A stretch of DNA of 64,000 nucleotides from Podarcis raffonei (GCF_027172205.1 NC_070606.1:101594534-101658533); one strand, 5' to 3'. Positions 29,980 to 40,762 are shown, numbered from the stretch's first letter. Notes: a model not told the origin generated them from the letters alone. A program made the numbers and translations.

Positions 29980-31151
29980 GTCCCCCTCCCTCCCTCCCTG
30001 CCCCCCTCCCTGCCCCTCCCTCTCCAGAGGTGATTTCTTCCAGGCTTCCGCCTGCGGTTTTGAATGCCATTCAAGCTGTGTTTTACTGACTTGGCGAAGG
30101 CGGCCTTTCCCACGGTCTGGGTCTTATTTATAGCCACAACTCCAAGTTGTTACTGTTCCGGAAAAGAGGTGGGGGGGGGGAGAGAGAAGAGAGAGGGTGG
30201 CAGCTTGCAGGCAGAGGAAATGGGGACGGGATAATGAGAAGCAAACGGGACACATCCTGCTGCTCCTGCTGTAGGAGGCGAGAGCCTCCCCCCCTTCTCC
30301 TTGTTAAGGCTTCCCTTTGTTTAAAGCTGTGTGCAACCTTGGCAGGCAGCCTCTGAATGGAGGGCGCTTCTGCGCTGCAGAGATCTATGCCCTTGAATCC
30401 TAGAATCGAAGGGACCCCAAGCATCATCTAGACCAACCCCCTGCAGAGTGTGTGTGTGTGTGTGTGTGTCCTGTTCAACCCCCTAACACTTTTTCTTGGC
30501 TGCCTCTCCCTCCTTCCCAAGGCTGAATGCTCTGGTCTCTGCGCCTCTCTGTCTTTCTGACATTGCCTCTTTCCTTCCCTTCTTCTTCCAGCCGCGCTGA
30601 ATACAGACCCCACTGTCCTGGGTAAATACCGGGCCGGATTCAACGAGTGCATGAACGAGGTGACCCGCTTCCTCTCCACCTGCGAGGGGGTGAACGCCGA
30701 GGTGCGAACCCGACTGCTGGGACACCTGGCCAGCTGCATGAGCCAGATCAACGCCATGAACTATCCTGCCCCTCAGCCGTCCTCTGCTGCCCTGCCGCTG
30801 CCACCCCACCCCGCGGCCCCTGGGGGCCAGCACGGCCCCTCTTTCGGGCAGCCCCTGGTGCAGATCCCAGCGGGCGCGGTGCCCCCTGCCGCCAGCGTCG
30901 TGCCGTGCAAGCTGGGCAGCCCGGCCGGGGAAAGCACCAAGGTGTACGGAGGCTTCCAGCTGGTGCCAGCCTCCGACGGGCAGTTCGCCTTCCTCATCCC
31001 CAGCACGGCCTTTGGGCCCCCGCACAGCAACGCCGTCATCCCCCTCTACGCTGACGGGGGCATGGGCTCCGCGTTGCCCCCCGCTGCCTCGGTCTCTCCT
31101 GCGTCTGGCGCCCCATCGCTTTCGGCAGATTCGGTGTGGAGGCCTTGGTGA
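28900..31151 (+). CDS. HES1: HES1, hairy and enhancer of split 1 transcription repressor
   Basis: Four coding exons: 28900-29007, 29107-29202, 29789-29876 and 30592-31151, all with GT-AG borders, total 852 nt, 283 residues. Human HES1 is 280. Exon 1 opens [20 protein letters not shown], the HES1-type start. The basic region follows with the conserved proline ([14 protein letters not shown], about 39-52), then helix-loop-helix to about 95. The Orange domain spans about 110-143 ([16 protein letters not shown]). WRPW, the Groucho/TLE docking tetrapeptide, is the last four residues (280-283). The protein is a nuclear dimer that binds N-boxes and represses neuronal differentiation genes and itself under Notch control. 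RAQMT and INAMNYP favour HES1 over HES4. Exon phases match the human gene. No defect seen. Confidence 0.95.
29461..29478. repeat. (TAT)n in intron 2
   Basis: Six TAT/ATT units followed by AT-rich DNA to about 29560 inside an otherwise GC-rich intron (29203-29788). It may mark an old insertion. Confidence 0.7.
29907..29974. repeat. HES1: (GA)n in HES1 intron 3, next to exon 3
   Basis: Thirty-four AG/GA units begin only 31 bp after the exon 3 end, flanked by GCGC on both sides. A long purine tract so close to a splice donor could affect DNA structure or splicing and is likely polymorphic. Confidence 0.95.
30395..30470. repeat. CR1 fragment and (GT)n in intron 3
   Basis: TAGAATCGAAGGGACCCCAA, CCAACCCCCTGCAG is a minus-strand CR1 3' end, followed by about ten GT units at 30449-30468. 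Intron 3 runs 29877-30591. Confidence 0.7.
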
Positions 31152-31585
31152 AAGCAGGCGAGGGGCTGGCGGCCCACCCACCCTTCGGCCTCTGGACTTT
31201 GGGTCAGGACTTGGAGTGCCCCCACCCCTGTGGCCAGGGCTCTGGGTTCTCTTCCTCCGAGGGAGCCAGCGACCTTCTGGTTCTCTGGCTGTAAATAGCT
31301 GTCTACTGTTCATATTGGATTGTGCCTTCATTTGTACCATAGCAAATGCTCTCCTCTCCCTTTTCTTTTCCGTGGCTTTTCACGTGGCCTGTGCAAGTGT
31401 GCACACGCTTGTGAAAGAGTCCACATTTCTGAGTCCACCTCTCCCCCCCCCCTTTCTGGCTTTGTCTCTGCCCAACTCCTTTTATTTTCAGTGACACCAA
31501 AGACCTGTTTGTTCTTAACAACGAGGAAAGCCTTTCCTTCCTTTTGGAAGTTATTTGATAAAAATAAAAGAGACATTTAGCATTG
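31152..31585 (+). other. HES1: HES1 3' untranslated region with poly(A) signal
   Basis: AATAAA at 31563-31568 is the first good polyadenylation signal after the stop, so the transcript likely ends near 31585. Within it lie TGTAAATA at 31290-31297, a Pumilio-type element, and ACCAAAGA at 31496-31503, a full 8-mer match to the miR-9 seed. HES1 is an established miR-9 target in vertebrate neural progenitors, where the short mRNA life helps oscillation. Confidence 0.8.
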
Positions 31586-31689
31586 TGTGTGCTGCAATAG
31601 CCTGGTGTGGGTGCAGCTCTCTCCTTTGTGCAGCAGGCGGTGTGGTTGGGGGGGGGATGAGGGTGCAGGACCCTGAGCTGGGGCTCTCC

Positions 31690-31830
31690 TGGCGCCCATG
31701 AGTTCACTCTGTTTGCCTGGCTGCTCATAAAGAGCCAAATCACATGGCCTACAAACCTGATAAGTTCCTTGCCAATTCCCTTTTATCTTCAAAAGTGACC
31801 CCTGAATTTAATCCACACAGTAGCAGAGGG
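31690..31830. other. Unique stretch with GATA-like motifs downstream of HES1
   Basis: TGATAA at 31758 and TTATCTT at 31783 lie in AT-balanced repeat-free DNA. It could be an enhancer. The rest of 31586-32390 has no recognised feature. Confidence 0.3.
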
Positions 31831-32399
31831 GAGGGAGGTCATGATAAGGCCGCCTATCAATGCTATGTGCAAAAAAGACCTTTTCCTCCTATTCTGAAGT
31901 GTCTCACATATGTACACACACATTTCCCAATTTTCCCCCATGCAGCACAAAAATGGCAGTATAGCCTTTGCTCCCTGCTTGGCCCTAGAAGGACTGTGCA
32001 TCTCTGGTTCCAAGGGTCTCGGACAGCAGATTTGTGAGTCTGCCTGGGATCCTGGGAAGCGCTTGTTGCTATAGAGTGGACAATGGATCCTAAGCCTGCT
32101 CTCCATCTAAAGCAACTATCGTACCCCCTTGTATAAGGTGGGGAGGAGCGCAGCAATGCCCCTGGACTAGCCATGGGGAAGTGATGGACTACAGCCTGCA
32201 GATAAACACTTACTAGGGCCTGGAGTTTGTGAAGACCCAGCCTTTTGCAGGTAGAACATGGGGCTGTTTTAAGGAGAAAAGGCCAGGAAAGTGGGTATAT
32301 TGATTCTTTCCTAAGTAGCTTTGGAAGTTCCTGGCTGGAAAGGGGAGCCAACCCTGTCTGGTTGGCAGACACTGGCAAAATGTTGGCTAGACCATTGGT

Positions 32400-32475
32400 G
32401 GGTCATAGAATTGTAGAGTTGGGACCCCGAGGGTCACCTGGTCCATCCCTTGCAATGCAGAAATCAAGGTCCACA
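32400..32475 (-). mobile_element. CR1 3' fragment
   Basis: TCATAGAATTGTAGAGTTGG, GGTCACCTGGTCCATCCC, TGCAATGCAGAAATC on the plus strand. Confidence 0.75.
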
Positions 32476-32775
32476 GCTGGCTGAACATCTGCACCCCAAC
32501 CCTGGCCTGCCCCTCTGATGATTCTGCATCATGTGGAGGGCCATGGAGCCTCTGTCTTGGCCCTGTGCTGCTGCTGTTCAAATCTGCAGGTGGTACAAAG
32601 TTGGGAGGTTTGGCTGACACGCCGGGAGATCAACCCCAGATGAAAAGAAACAACTATCTTCTCAAGGTTGGAACATAGAACTGAAAGCAGCAAGCTGGAT
32701 TTCAACAGAGCCAGGTAAAAACCTGCAGCTGGCTGCAAAAGATCATAGGACTAGGGAGGCCTACTTCAATGTAAG
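32476..32775. other. No identifiable feature
   Basis: Mixed DNA between a CR1 scrap and a SINE. Nothing recognised. Confidence 0.5.
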
Positions 32776-33112
32776 GTAATCCTAAGTTAGGTCCAGTCGT
32801 GGCCGACTCTGGGGTTGTGGCGCTCATCTCACTTTACTGGCCAAGGGGGCCGGTGTACAGCTTCTGGGTCATGTGGCCAGCAGGACTAAGCCGCTTCTGG
32901 CGAACCAGAGCAGCGCACGGAAATGCCGTTTACCTTCCCGCCAGAGCGGTACCTATTTATCTACTTGCACTTTGACGTGCTTACGAACTGCTAGGTTGGC
33001 AGGAGCAGGGACTGAGCAATGGGAGCTCACTCCATCACGGGGATTCGAACCGCCAACCTTCTGATCAGCAAGTCCTAGGCTCTGTGGTTTAACCCACAGT
33101 GCCACCCACTTC
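32776..33112 (-). mobile_element. Sauria-type SINE, copy E
   Basis: From the left: GTCCAGTCGTGGCCGACTCT, CATCTCACTTTACTGGCC, GTCATGTGGCCAGCAGGACT, then on the right the tRNA-like head with GGGGATTCGAACCGCC and GTTTAACCCACAGTGCCACC. The ACCTTT tail is degraded to AAGGTAATCC. Confidence 0.85.
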
Positions 33113-33599
33113 CCACAGGTACTCCTAGGCTGTATCAAAATCAAGAGAAGCCCAGCATTCCCTTCTCCCTTCTGTTCTGGTCAGGCCACCTCAAGAGTAT
33201 GGTGGCTCTTTCCCGGCAGGGCATTCCAGCAGGGCATTGCGCAAGTGAAGAGTGCCCAGGTCTGGGATCCAGCATAAAGTTCTTTCTCCAAGGAATAATG
33301 GAAACTTGTTTAGGCTGGAGAAGAGAAGCTGAACAGGAGCCATGACTCTGTTCTCCCAAAACCCGAGGGACTCCTAGAGGCAGACTCTCGGAGAAGGGAA
33401 GGGGTGAGGCTAGTGGACACTGAGAGGGGCAGACTCTCAATGAGAGGAAACAGCAGATTCTGGCTGAACATCTGAAGGTCCTTCAGAGCTGGGCCTGTCT
33501 GACCAGGGACAGAGGCTGCCTGCCTGCCTGCGGAGGTGGTGACCTCCCCTTCCCCATGGGTCAGAGACTTGAGGGACTGCTGTCGGGGATGCTGAGACA

Positions 33600-33726
33600 G
33601 GAGTCCATCAAATCATAAAAATGTAGAGTTGGAAGGGATCCGGGGGTCATCTAGTCCAACCCCCTGCCATGCAGGAATCACTCATCCCTGACATTCAACC
33701 TCTGCTTAAAAGCCTCCAAGACAACA
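33600..33726 (-). mobile_element. CR1 3' fragment
   Basis: AAATGTAGAGTTGGAAGGGA, CATCTAGTCCAACCCCCTGC, CAACCTCTGCTTAAAAGCCT on the plus strand. Confidence 0.8.
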
Positions 33727-33799
33727 ACGGATTTTTGAATAAACAGAGATGGAGGTCGCTGGACTGATGACTTAAGGGAGGTGGGGGAGGCAGTGTGGA

Positions 33800-35075
33800 A
33801 ACAGGTGGAGCAGTGGGGGGAGCCCATCTGCAGGGAATCAGTTCAGACCTCTGCCCCCTCCCGAGGGGCGAGAAGCAGAGGCAGAAAGGGAAACTGGAGG
33901 GTGTGGCCCGCGACAGGCTAGCTGCGAGGGAATGCGGCCCCCAGCAGGGAAAAGGGTTCTCCTGACTGAGGATCTCATTGCAGCTGTCAGGCCCCCTCGC
34001 AATGCTCCCTTTTTGGGGGGGCGGGGAAGCAACACACGCTTTCCCCCCAGAACAGCTTAAGCGGGGGTGCATCCCTGCGGGGCGGGAAAGCAAAAGAGGA
34101 TTTGCCCGGACCAAGAGCAACATTTTCCAGCAGGGGCCGTACCTCTGCCCCCACCCCATTCATCTTCGACACCCCCCCCCCTGGGTCAATGCTTCCTGAG
34201 CGAAGGCCGGGCTGCTGTGTGCTTCGCCCCACGGCCCTTGGCCCGCCCCACATCCATGCAGCTCCGGACCTCCCAGGGAAGCCGGGGCAGCCGCCCCTAC
34301 CCTAAGTCATTTTGCACGCTCCTTTCCTCCGCCCCCGGGCCTGGCCGGGCGGCGATGATTTAACACCCGCCACATCTGGTTGTGATCAGGCCTGGCGTTT
34401 CCTTTGCCCCCCCTAATGGATAAAACATGTGGAGAGGGGCGCTTGCCTTCGGAGCAGCAGCAGCCCTCCCCCCGCCCCTTAGTCATGCCCCATTTGCAGG
34501 CGAGATGGGGGAGAGCCGGATAAAGGGCAGGCTTGCCTTTCAGTGCCCCCCCGCCCCGCCCCCTTAATAACTCAGCCCGTGCTGAGAATTCCTCGCAAAT
34601 CCCCCCCAACAAAGGCGGCCGAATTCCCGCTGGAGAGACCAGGTGCCTGCCTGCCTTGCGCTCAGGTGTTGAGGAAAGGAACGCGGCGGGGGGAGAGGGG
34701 GGCTCCAGCCCCTGTCAGCACAGGCCCACGGGCCTCCCTCCTTGGAAAGGCCCCAGGCGCCCAGGCAAAGGAGCCCCTCCTGTCAAGGGTGCATTTTGGG
34801 ACAGTTTGGGGCCCCTGTTGCTGGCATCCGTCTGCCGCGAGAAACAATGGAGTCTGCCTCCGAGGGTGAAGCCAAACCGCTGCCTTAGCAGCACCCAGGG
34901 GGCCACGCAGGCCCTGGGCCGTGTGCAGGAAGGCCCTGGGCTGCCCAGTTGCGCCCCTGCTCTCTAAAATAAATCGCTTTATTCGAGGTGGCGCGTTATG
35001 AAAAGGGGGCCAGCCTGAGCTTGGAGGTCGCCCCCTGCCGTGTCCCATCATAGCAGGCTGGATGGAAGCAGCTGG
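33800..35075. other. GC-rich repeat-poor patch downstream of HES1
   Basis: A second GC-rich interval, 2.2-3.5 kb past the HES1 poly(A) site. Around 34355-34420 is GATGATTTAACACCCGCCAC followed by ATCTGGTTGTGATCAGGCC, which looks more constrained than its surroundings and has an E-box core CATCTG. Open frames on both strands have no recognisable protein. A regulatory role is possible; an unseen exon is not excluded. Confidence 0.35.
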
Positions 35076-35079
35076 CTCG

Positions 35080-35158
35080 GGGCAACCCAGGATTTGAACC
35101 CAGGTCTCTCCCAGGCCCTAGTCAGACACGCTAACCACTACGGCACGCTCTGCTCTTG
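35080..35158 (-). mobile_element. MIR/CORE-like SINE fragment
   Basis: GGCAACCCAGGATTTGAACC, CAGGTCTCTCCCAGGCCC, ACGCTAACCACTACGGCACG on the plus strand, the reverse complement of the tRNA-like head. Confidence 0.6.
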
Positions 35159-35159
35159 A

Positions 35160-35535
35160 GTCCTGGCCGCCTCCTGCTGCCCACGTTTCCCGCTCACCTG
35201 GCTGAGAATCCGGGCGCCCGGAGCCCCGGCTGCCTCTAGGCTTCACTCCGCCTGGGACTCTGCACCCCCTTGGCCCGCCCAGCTCCCCCACCTGCCCGTT
35301 CCCTCCGGCCGCCTTCAGCTTTTGGTTCTGGGCTGTGTGCGCTGGCAGCCGAGGAGCCAGGGAGCCTCTCTGTGCGTCGCTGCGCCCGGCCGGCTGCTAA
35401 GTGCTCCGCGTCGAACTCCGTCCCGGGCGAGGTCGTGAGAAAGGAGCGACGGGCAGGCGGCCAGGGAGCGAGCGCCTCCCGCCACGCGAAGTTACGCCGG
35501 GTCGAGCCCCTGCCCAGAGCCCCAAAATCCTACTA
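35160..35535. other. GC-rich, no identifiable feature
   Basis: CpG-rich DNA with a 92-codon open frame (35270-35548) that lacks any motif that I know and runs into a CR1 scrap. Confidence 0.4.
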
Positions 35536-35870
35536 TGGTCGAGTTTGAAGAGACTCCCCAGGGTCATCTAGCCCAAACCTCCCCCTGCAACGCAGGAATC
35601 TCAGCTAAAGCATTCAGGGCAGGTGGCCACCCAAGCTCTGCTTGAAAGCTCTCCAACAAATCACTGATGTGTAGAGTTGGAAGGGATTCCCAAGGGTCAT
35701 CTAGGCTAACCCCCTGCAATGTCGGACTCGCAGCTCAAGAATCCTGGCCAGAGCCTCTGTTGAATACCTCAGGTGATGGAGAGTCCCTCCACCCCACTGT
35801 GTAAGAGCTCTCAGAAAGTTATTCCTGATGATTCAGAAGCATGCAGGATTGGCCTGCCTTCTGCTCCTCT
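35536..35870 (-). mobile_element. Two CR1 3' fragments in tandem
   Basis: First copy: GGGTCATCTAGCCCAAACCT at about 35563. Second: TGTAGAGTTGGAAGGGATTC at about 35670, then further CR1 DNA to about 35830. Both are minus-strand copies, one after the other. Confidence 0.75.
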
Positions 35871-35882
35871 TTGAGAGAAGTA

Positions 35883-36112
35883 CAGGGGTTCCTCGGTTAA
35901 GAACTTAATTCATTCCGGAGGTCCGTTCTTAATCTGAAACTGTTCTTAACCTGAAGCTAATGGGGCCTCCTGCTGCCGCCACGCCGCCGGAGAACAGTAT
36001 CTGTTCTCATCCTGAAGGAAAGTTCTTAACCCGAGGTACTATTTCTGGGTTAGCAGAGTCTGTAACCTGAAGCGTCTGTAACCTGAAGTGCCTGTAATCC
36101 GAGGTGCCACTG
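35883..36112 (+). mobile_element. Pogo/mariner-type MITE with TA duplication
   Basis: The ends are CAGGGGTTCCTCGGTTAAGA and, inverted, CCGAGGTGCCACTG, flanked by TA on both sides (35881-35882 and 36113-36114). Inner blocks repeat TTCTTAACC/CTGTAACCTGAAG motifs. No transposase frame. A Tc1/mariner-superfamily MITE of Tigger/pogo type. Confidence 0.8.
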
Positions 36113-36182
36113 TACTTCCTTCCACCTCTGCTTTCCTTAGAGCTTCCACCTTGCAAGACTGGCCCAATGCATTCTCCTTCCC

Positions 36183-36665
36183 TTTTTTTTTAATTTATAT
36201 TTATTGAGATTTTAACAATAAACTCATCACTAACAATAACAATAACAATAGCAACAAAAACCACTACACACTACACAAATACAAAGAAAAAATACGAAAC
36301 AAGAAAGAAAAATGAACAATCAAACACGTACAAGAAAAAGAAAAACAGCACATAAAAATAAACTTTCCAAAATGTCCTTTCATTAACTTGTTCCTTTGAC
36401 TTCCTCTCGCCTCCCTTTTTGCATTCTATTTTAATTTGTTATTTTAGCAAATCCTTCTGATTTAACATTACCTGCTTTTTCATAATAATATATTACACAC
36501 ACTCTTAAAAACAACTTTTGCAAAAGTCAAATTGTTTAATACCAGTCTCTTTCTAAACTTCTTTAATTTTGCTGTATTTCTGTAAATAGTCTTTAAATTT
36601 CTTCCATTCTTCTTCCACCTTCTCTTCTCCCTGGTCTCGAATTCTGCTGGTCATTTCTGCCATTT
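36183..36665 (-). mobile_element. L1 LINE 3' end with 17-bp target duplication
   Basis: The left end is a poly(T) run, then AT-rich UTR with AAC repeats, then at right CTTCCATTCTTCTTCCACCT and CTGGTCTCGAATTCTGCTGG, which on the minus strand reads like the L1 ORF2 end. AATGCATTCTCCTTCCC is repeated exactly at 36166-36182 and 36666-36682. Poly(A) on the minus strand plus the long duplication show target-primed reverse transcription. Confidence 0.85.
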
Positions 36666-36879
36666 AATGCATTCTCCTTCCCAAGTCTAAGGACAAAGGG
36701 GTTCTTCCTGGCTTTTAGGGTGCTGCTGGCCTCGCCTGTCTTTTTCACAGAGAAGGGATCCCCTGCCTTGGCCCTGAGCTCCCCGGAGCTGGCTTTGGGG
36801 TTTGCCAGCTGGTTCTTTGTACCCAGCTGCACCTTGTGGCCGCAAAACCACCCTGTGCTCAAAGGCTCTGACAGCCATT

Positions 36880-37110
36880 TTCTAGGCGAAGAGATAATTT
36901 TCTGCACCCTTCAATTTTTAAACTTAGATTTTGTGTATTGCCCCCTGCAATCTAAATCCGGCATCTTTTGCATAAATCACCAAGTGTGAGGCAGTGGCTT
37001 TAATGACGTGCCTCCTGTTTTTGTTCTTCTGGAAGCTCTCAATTTGAGACCAGAATGTTATTTGGGGATGGATGGGTGAATCAGATGAGGAAGATGGAGA
37101 TTAATTATTT
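36880..37110. other. Unique AT-rich stretch, possible conserved noncoding DNA
   Basis: No repeat is recognised. GAAGAGATAATTTTCTGC, TTTTGCATAAATCACC and GCTTTAATGACGTGCC contain GATA-, POU- and CRE-like cores. It resembles deeply conserved enhancer sequence in composition only. Confidence 0.3.
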
Positions 37111-38395
37111 TTGCAAGTAAGCTCAAGCCAGGACCGTTTGCTGGAGAATTTGTTCCCCATCAGTGCTTCCAAATTCCCTTTGCCTGCCCAGCTTGGAGAC
37201 GCCCCGGGGGGCCAGAGGAATTCCCTCTCTGCTCTGCAACTCCCCACCTATTTAGACAGCCTTTTATCAGGCAGGCAATCTGCCAGAGTCCCCCACAGGG
37301 ACTTATCTGCAGGATGTTTACAGAAGGAGGTTCAGGTTGGCTGGGAGAGGAAGAGGAGGAGGGGGGGGATCTGGTTTCTACAAAGCAACTTGGAGGAGGG
37401 CAGTCAGGTTACCTGGCCTTTATCTCTTCACCACCAGATCCTTTCCCAGCTCAGCAAAACTGCCAGACCCCCGAAATCTTACCCCTGGAAACAAATGCAC
37501 ATCCATGCTGCAAACGTAGCCCCACACGCCATCCCAGAGTTTTTGGTAGCCAGAGAAGAGATAGAAAGCCACTACAATGATTTCTTTTGTAGTCCGATGG
37601 AGTTCAGAATTCCAGAAGCAAGCTAGAAAGCTACACAGAAGGCTTTGGGGGGGGGCAGGTTGACCCCCAGGTCTGGTTGACCAGCCAAGTGGATGAGGGC
37701 TAGTGGTAGTGGAGAACCGTTTTTGAAAACTGAAGGGAGTTCAACTGGGTCTCGAAATCTGTAGCCTTTTTGGAGGAACACCAAGGGAACAGGATCACCA
37801 CCCACTCACCATCCCCAAACAATGTCTGGAAACGTTTGGACAAGGTGTATTTCGGGTTGGGGGGATTCCAGATCAAGAGAAGAGTCAGCTGAGGGTCTCT
37901 CCACCCTCCCCAACCCTTAGAAGGACAAAACCATCCCGATTGCAGATGGGGCAGGTTTTGGAAAGCAGGTTGGCTCGCTCAAGGCTCAGTTCATGTCTGT
38001 CTGCAGCTGGAAGGTTGGATCTTGTGCCCTCTCACCATCATTTCAAGGCTCCCATGCTCAGCCTCCAGCAGGGACTTTGAGGCTGCCCTCCAAGGAAGAG
38101 GTCTGGGCTTTGGAAGGCCCAGCACAGAGGCTGGGCTGGCAGCCAGAAACGCCTTCTGAGCCACGCAGCTCCTGCTCCATTCATCACAGCAGAGTGCCTG
38201 GGGGACTCAGCGCATTCCGGGGAGGCAGGCAGGGGAACAAGCCCTTCCTGCAGGGGGGCATTGTGTGGCTCCGTTTGGGAGCGAAGCCTCAAATATGCGA
38301 TGGAAGCAGCCCAGTTCTGGGGGACTCAGAACAGGCACGGGAGATGCACCAAGAGAAGGCTCTGGCTGGCCCTCCAGGAAGTGTGCCAGGGTTTG
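37111..38395. other. No gene identified
   Basis: Mixed DNA. The part near 37260-37310 has TTATCA and CTTATCT, two GATA-like motifs. A 171-codon open frame (37111-37626) has no recognisable domain or splice pattern. The rest holds nothing that I can name. Confidence 0.4.
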
Positions 38396-38399
38396 TGTG

Positions 38400-38745
38400 T
38401 CTTTGCCTATGGAACTCCCTCCCACAAGAGGCAGGGATGACCACCAACCTAGATGTTAGAGTGGGCAAATTTATGGAGGAGGAGAGGGCTATGGATGGTT
38501 GCTAGCCAGGCTGGCTCTGCTCTTCCTGCACAGCTGGAGGCAGTGAAATCTTACGACAGCAGCAATGCTTCTGAATCCTGGTTTCTGGAAGTCACAGGAG
38601 GGGAGAGTTGCTCTTGTGTTCAAATCCCGCTTGCCAGCTTCCCTTTGGGCTTCTGGCCAGCCACTGGGAGAAGAGGGTGCTGGACTGGATGGGCCCCTTT
38701 GGCCTGATCCAGCAGACTCTCCTTATGTTCTTTTGAGGCAGGATA
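38400..38745 (+). mobile_element. CR1-like family B 3' end, best plus copy
   Basis: Order: ATGGAACTCCCTCCCACAAG, CTAGATGTTAGAGTGGGCAA, GCAGCAATGCTTCTGAATCC, GAGAGTTGCTCTTGTGTTCA, GGCCAGCCACTGGGAGAAGA, GGCCTGATCCAGCAGACTC. It ends near TTATGTTCTTTT. It is used as the reference for the other family B fragments in the window. Confidence 0.75.
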
Positions 38746-40500
38746 GAGAGAAAAATCTGACCGAGTTCCTGCTGTTTGCATACCAGGATGGCAACCATCT
38801 GAGATGCCTGCAGGACTCTGAATGGGCACCTTTTCAGCAGCAGCACCACCCGGTGGGAGAAGACCTGTAACTGCACAAGGGACCTGCTGTTGGAGCTTTT
38901 CTCCACCTGCTGATGCATCTGAATGCAAACAGGGTCAGGGTCCCCTAGAGTAGTTTGCTCTGCAAGCGGGGGGCCCTTTCCTGTGGCAAGGGCACCCTGC
39001 CTTCTGCTTCAGGCAAAAACATGTCTTGATTCAGCCCCTCAGCTGGAAGACTGAGCAGTCTGCCCTTGGAATAGTCCCAAGAGGCAAGCAGCTTTCATAC
39101 CCATTGCACAGATGGATAATGGAGGCTAAGACAGGATGGCTTTCCTGGGGCCAAGTAAAGGGTCCGTGTTGTAGTCTGCAACAGGGACCCCACCCTTCCA
39201 GGGCAGGCCAGTCTCTGCAACAGTCTCCTCCCACATTAGGGTTGCCCTGCAGTTTCCACAAACTGGAGTGGGTGTGGATGTTGCTTGGAGCCAAGGCTAA
39301 GAACACAGTCAGAGCTGATACCAGTCAGTGCCAACAACACTGGGCTGCGTGGACTACTGGCCTCACTCGTGACAAGCCAGCTTCTCTCTCTTCCTGGGCA
39401 CCATCTCCACCTCAGCCCCCTGGCACCATGTGCTCAGAGCCTGGCAAAAGTTACCCTGAGCTCTCCAGCCTGGGAGCCAGTAGGGCAGGCAGAGGAGCTC
39501 TGTTTGCTGCTTCTCTGGAGGGGGTCTTCAGGGGGAGGGGGAGGCAGGGTCAGAGCTCCCCCCAAGGGTGCTGTGGAGACAGGAGGACAGGCAGTGTAGA
39601 CACCCCCCTTTGGGACTGGGGAACACAAGAGGGAAGCCCCAATCCACATCTTTTTGTTGGCATCCACCTTTCCTGCTGTGACTTCAGGAATGCTGCTTTT
39701 GGATGCATTTCTTCCCCAAACCAGCTTTGATCCAAATGGAGAAAAAGAGAGACCCTGTTGGAATGTGTGGACAGTCAGAAAAAATACACCACCAGCAGCA
39801 GCAACAACTACTTTTCGCTCTGGGAAGTCTGTGAACATGGGAGAAGGGACATCCCAGAACCTTCTGAATTCCCAGCATGCCTCTGAATGTGTCATATTCC
39901 ACTCCCCCCTGCCCAGTCCCTTCACAGACGCTGCCTCTTCCAGGTTTCCTCTGGCTCAGTCTCCTTCTGACCCAGGACTTGGTGGGCCTCTTCTTCCTTC
40001 CTCCTCTTTCCCCCTCCTTTATTTTGCATTTTGACATGTGCTCCTCCCATCCCTGAGCTTTTTCCACCAACTAACCAATTTGTATTGTCTGTTTCAGATT
40101 GTAAGCTCTTTGGGATCAGGGACCTGCATCACAAACCCAAGCCCAGGCTCCCTGTTGCTGCCTCCTCAGTTTGACAGGCACCTCCCTCCGCTCTCTCCTC
40201 TTCCAAATGTACAAAGAGAGGTTCCTCCGTCTAGCAGGAAACCCAGAAAAGCACCCTCCAATTCACGCCTTTTGTCTGACTTAATGGGTCAATTGAGAGG
40301 GATCATGGCAGATCTCTTGCGTGTTGTGCCATGCAGGGTTTCATCCCCACTCTCATTGGCTGAACCCTGCCTTGTCCCTTACCCCACCCCCACCTGGAAT
40401 ATGGAGGGGGGTTCGGCCCCCTCTTTATCAGCCCAGATAAATGCTGTCCTCATCAACTGATGGGAGCCAAATACTTTAGGCTTTGTGATAACCTCTGGTC
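38746..40500. other. No gene identified
   Basis: Mixed-composition DNA. Several long overlapping open frames (39026-39730, 39434-39925) show no domain, no conserved motif and no splice context. Confidence 0.5.
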
Positions 40501-40501
40501 A

Positions 40502-40532
<31 letters not shown>

Positions 40533-40537
40533 TTGTT
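40502..40537. repeat. (CTG)n(TTG)n microsatellite
   Basis: About nine CTG units then TTG units. CAG/CTG tracts are prone to expansion. Confidence 0.9.
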
Positions 40538-40671
40538 TTAAAAAAGCATCCTTCCTGTATCTCCCTTTCACATCACTTCCTTGAAGCTGTAAGAAGTGGT
40601 GTACTGAACACACAGTCTGCCCAACCCACTTGCAAAAGTGTCCAGCCATGTCATATTTTGGAGGTTATTAC

Positions 40672-40762
40672 ACAGGGGTTCTTTAGCTGCGATTCCTGGG
40701 GGTTGGGCTGCATGGCCCTTAGCGGTCTCTTCCAGCCCTACATTTCTATGATTCCAAGATCT
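40672..40762 (+). mobile_element. CR1 3' fragment
   Basis: TTTAGCTGCGATTCCTGGGG, TTGGGCTGCATGGCCC, CATTTCTATGATTCCAAG. Confidence 0.65.

Noticed and set aside
28900-31151. HES4 instead of HES1
   Set aside because: HES4 is close, but the MPADLMEK start, RAQMT end of the bHLH, INAMNYP and the near mouse-like promoter favour HES1. Synteny cannot be checked here.
37111-37626. 171-codon frame as a gene
   Set aside because: No domain, no splice context, and average composition; within chance for a window of this size.
39026-39730. 234-codon frame as a gene
   Set aside because: No recognisable motif and overlapping frames of similar length on the other strand.
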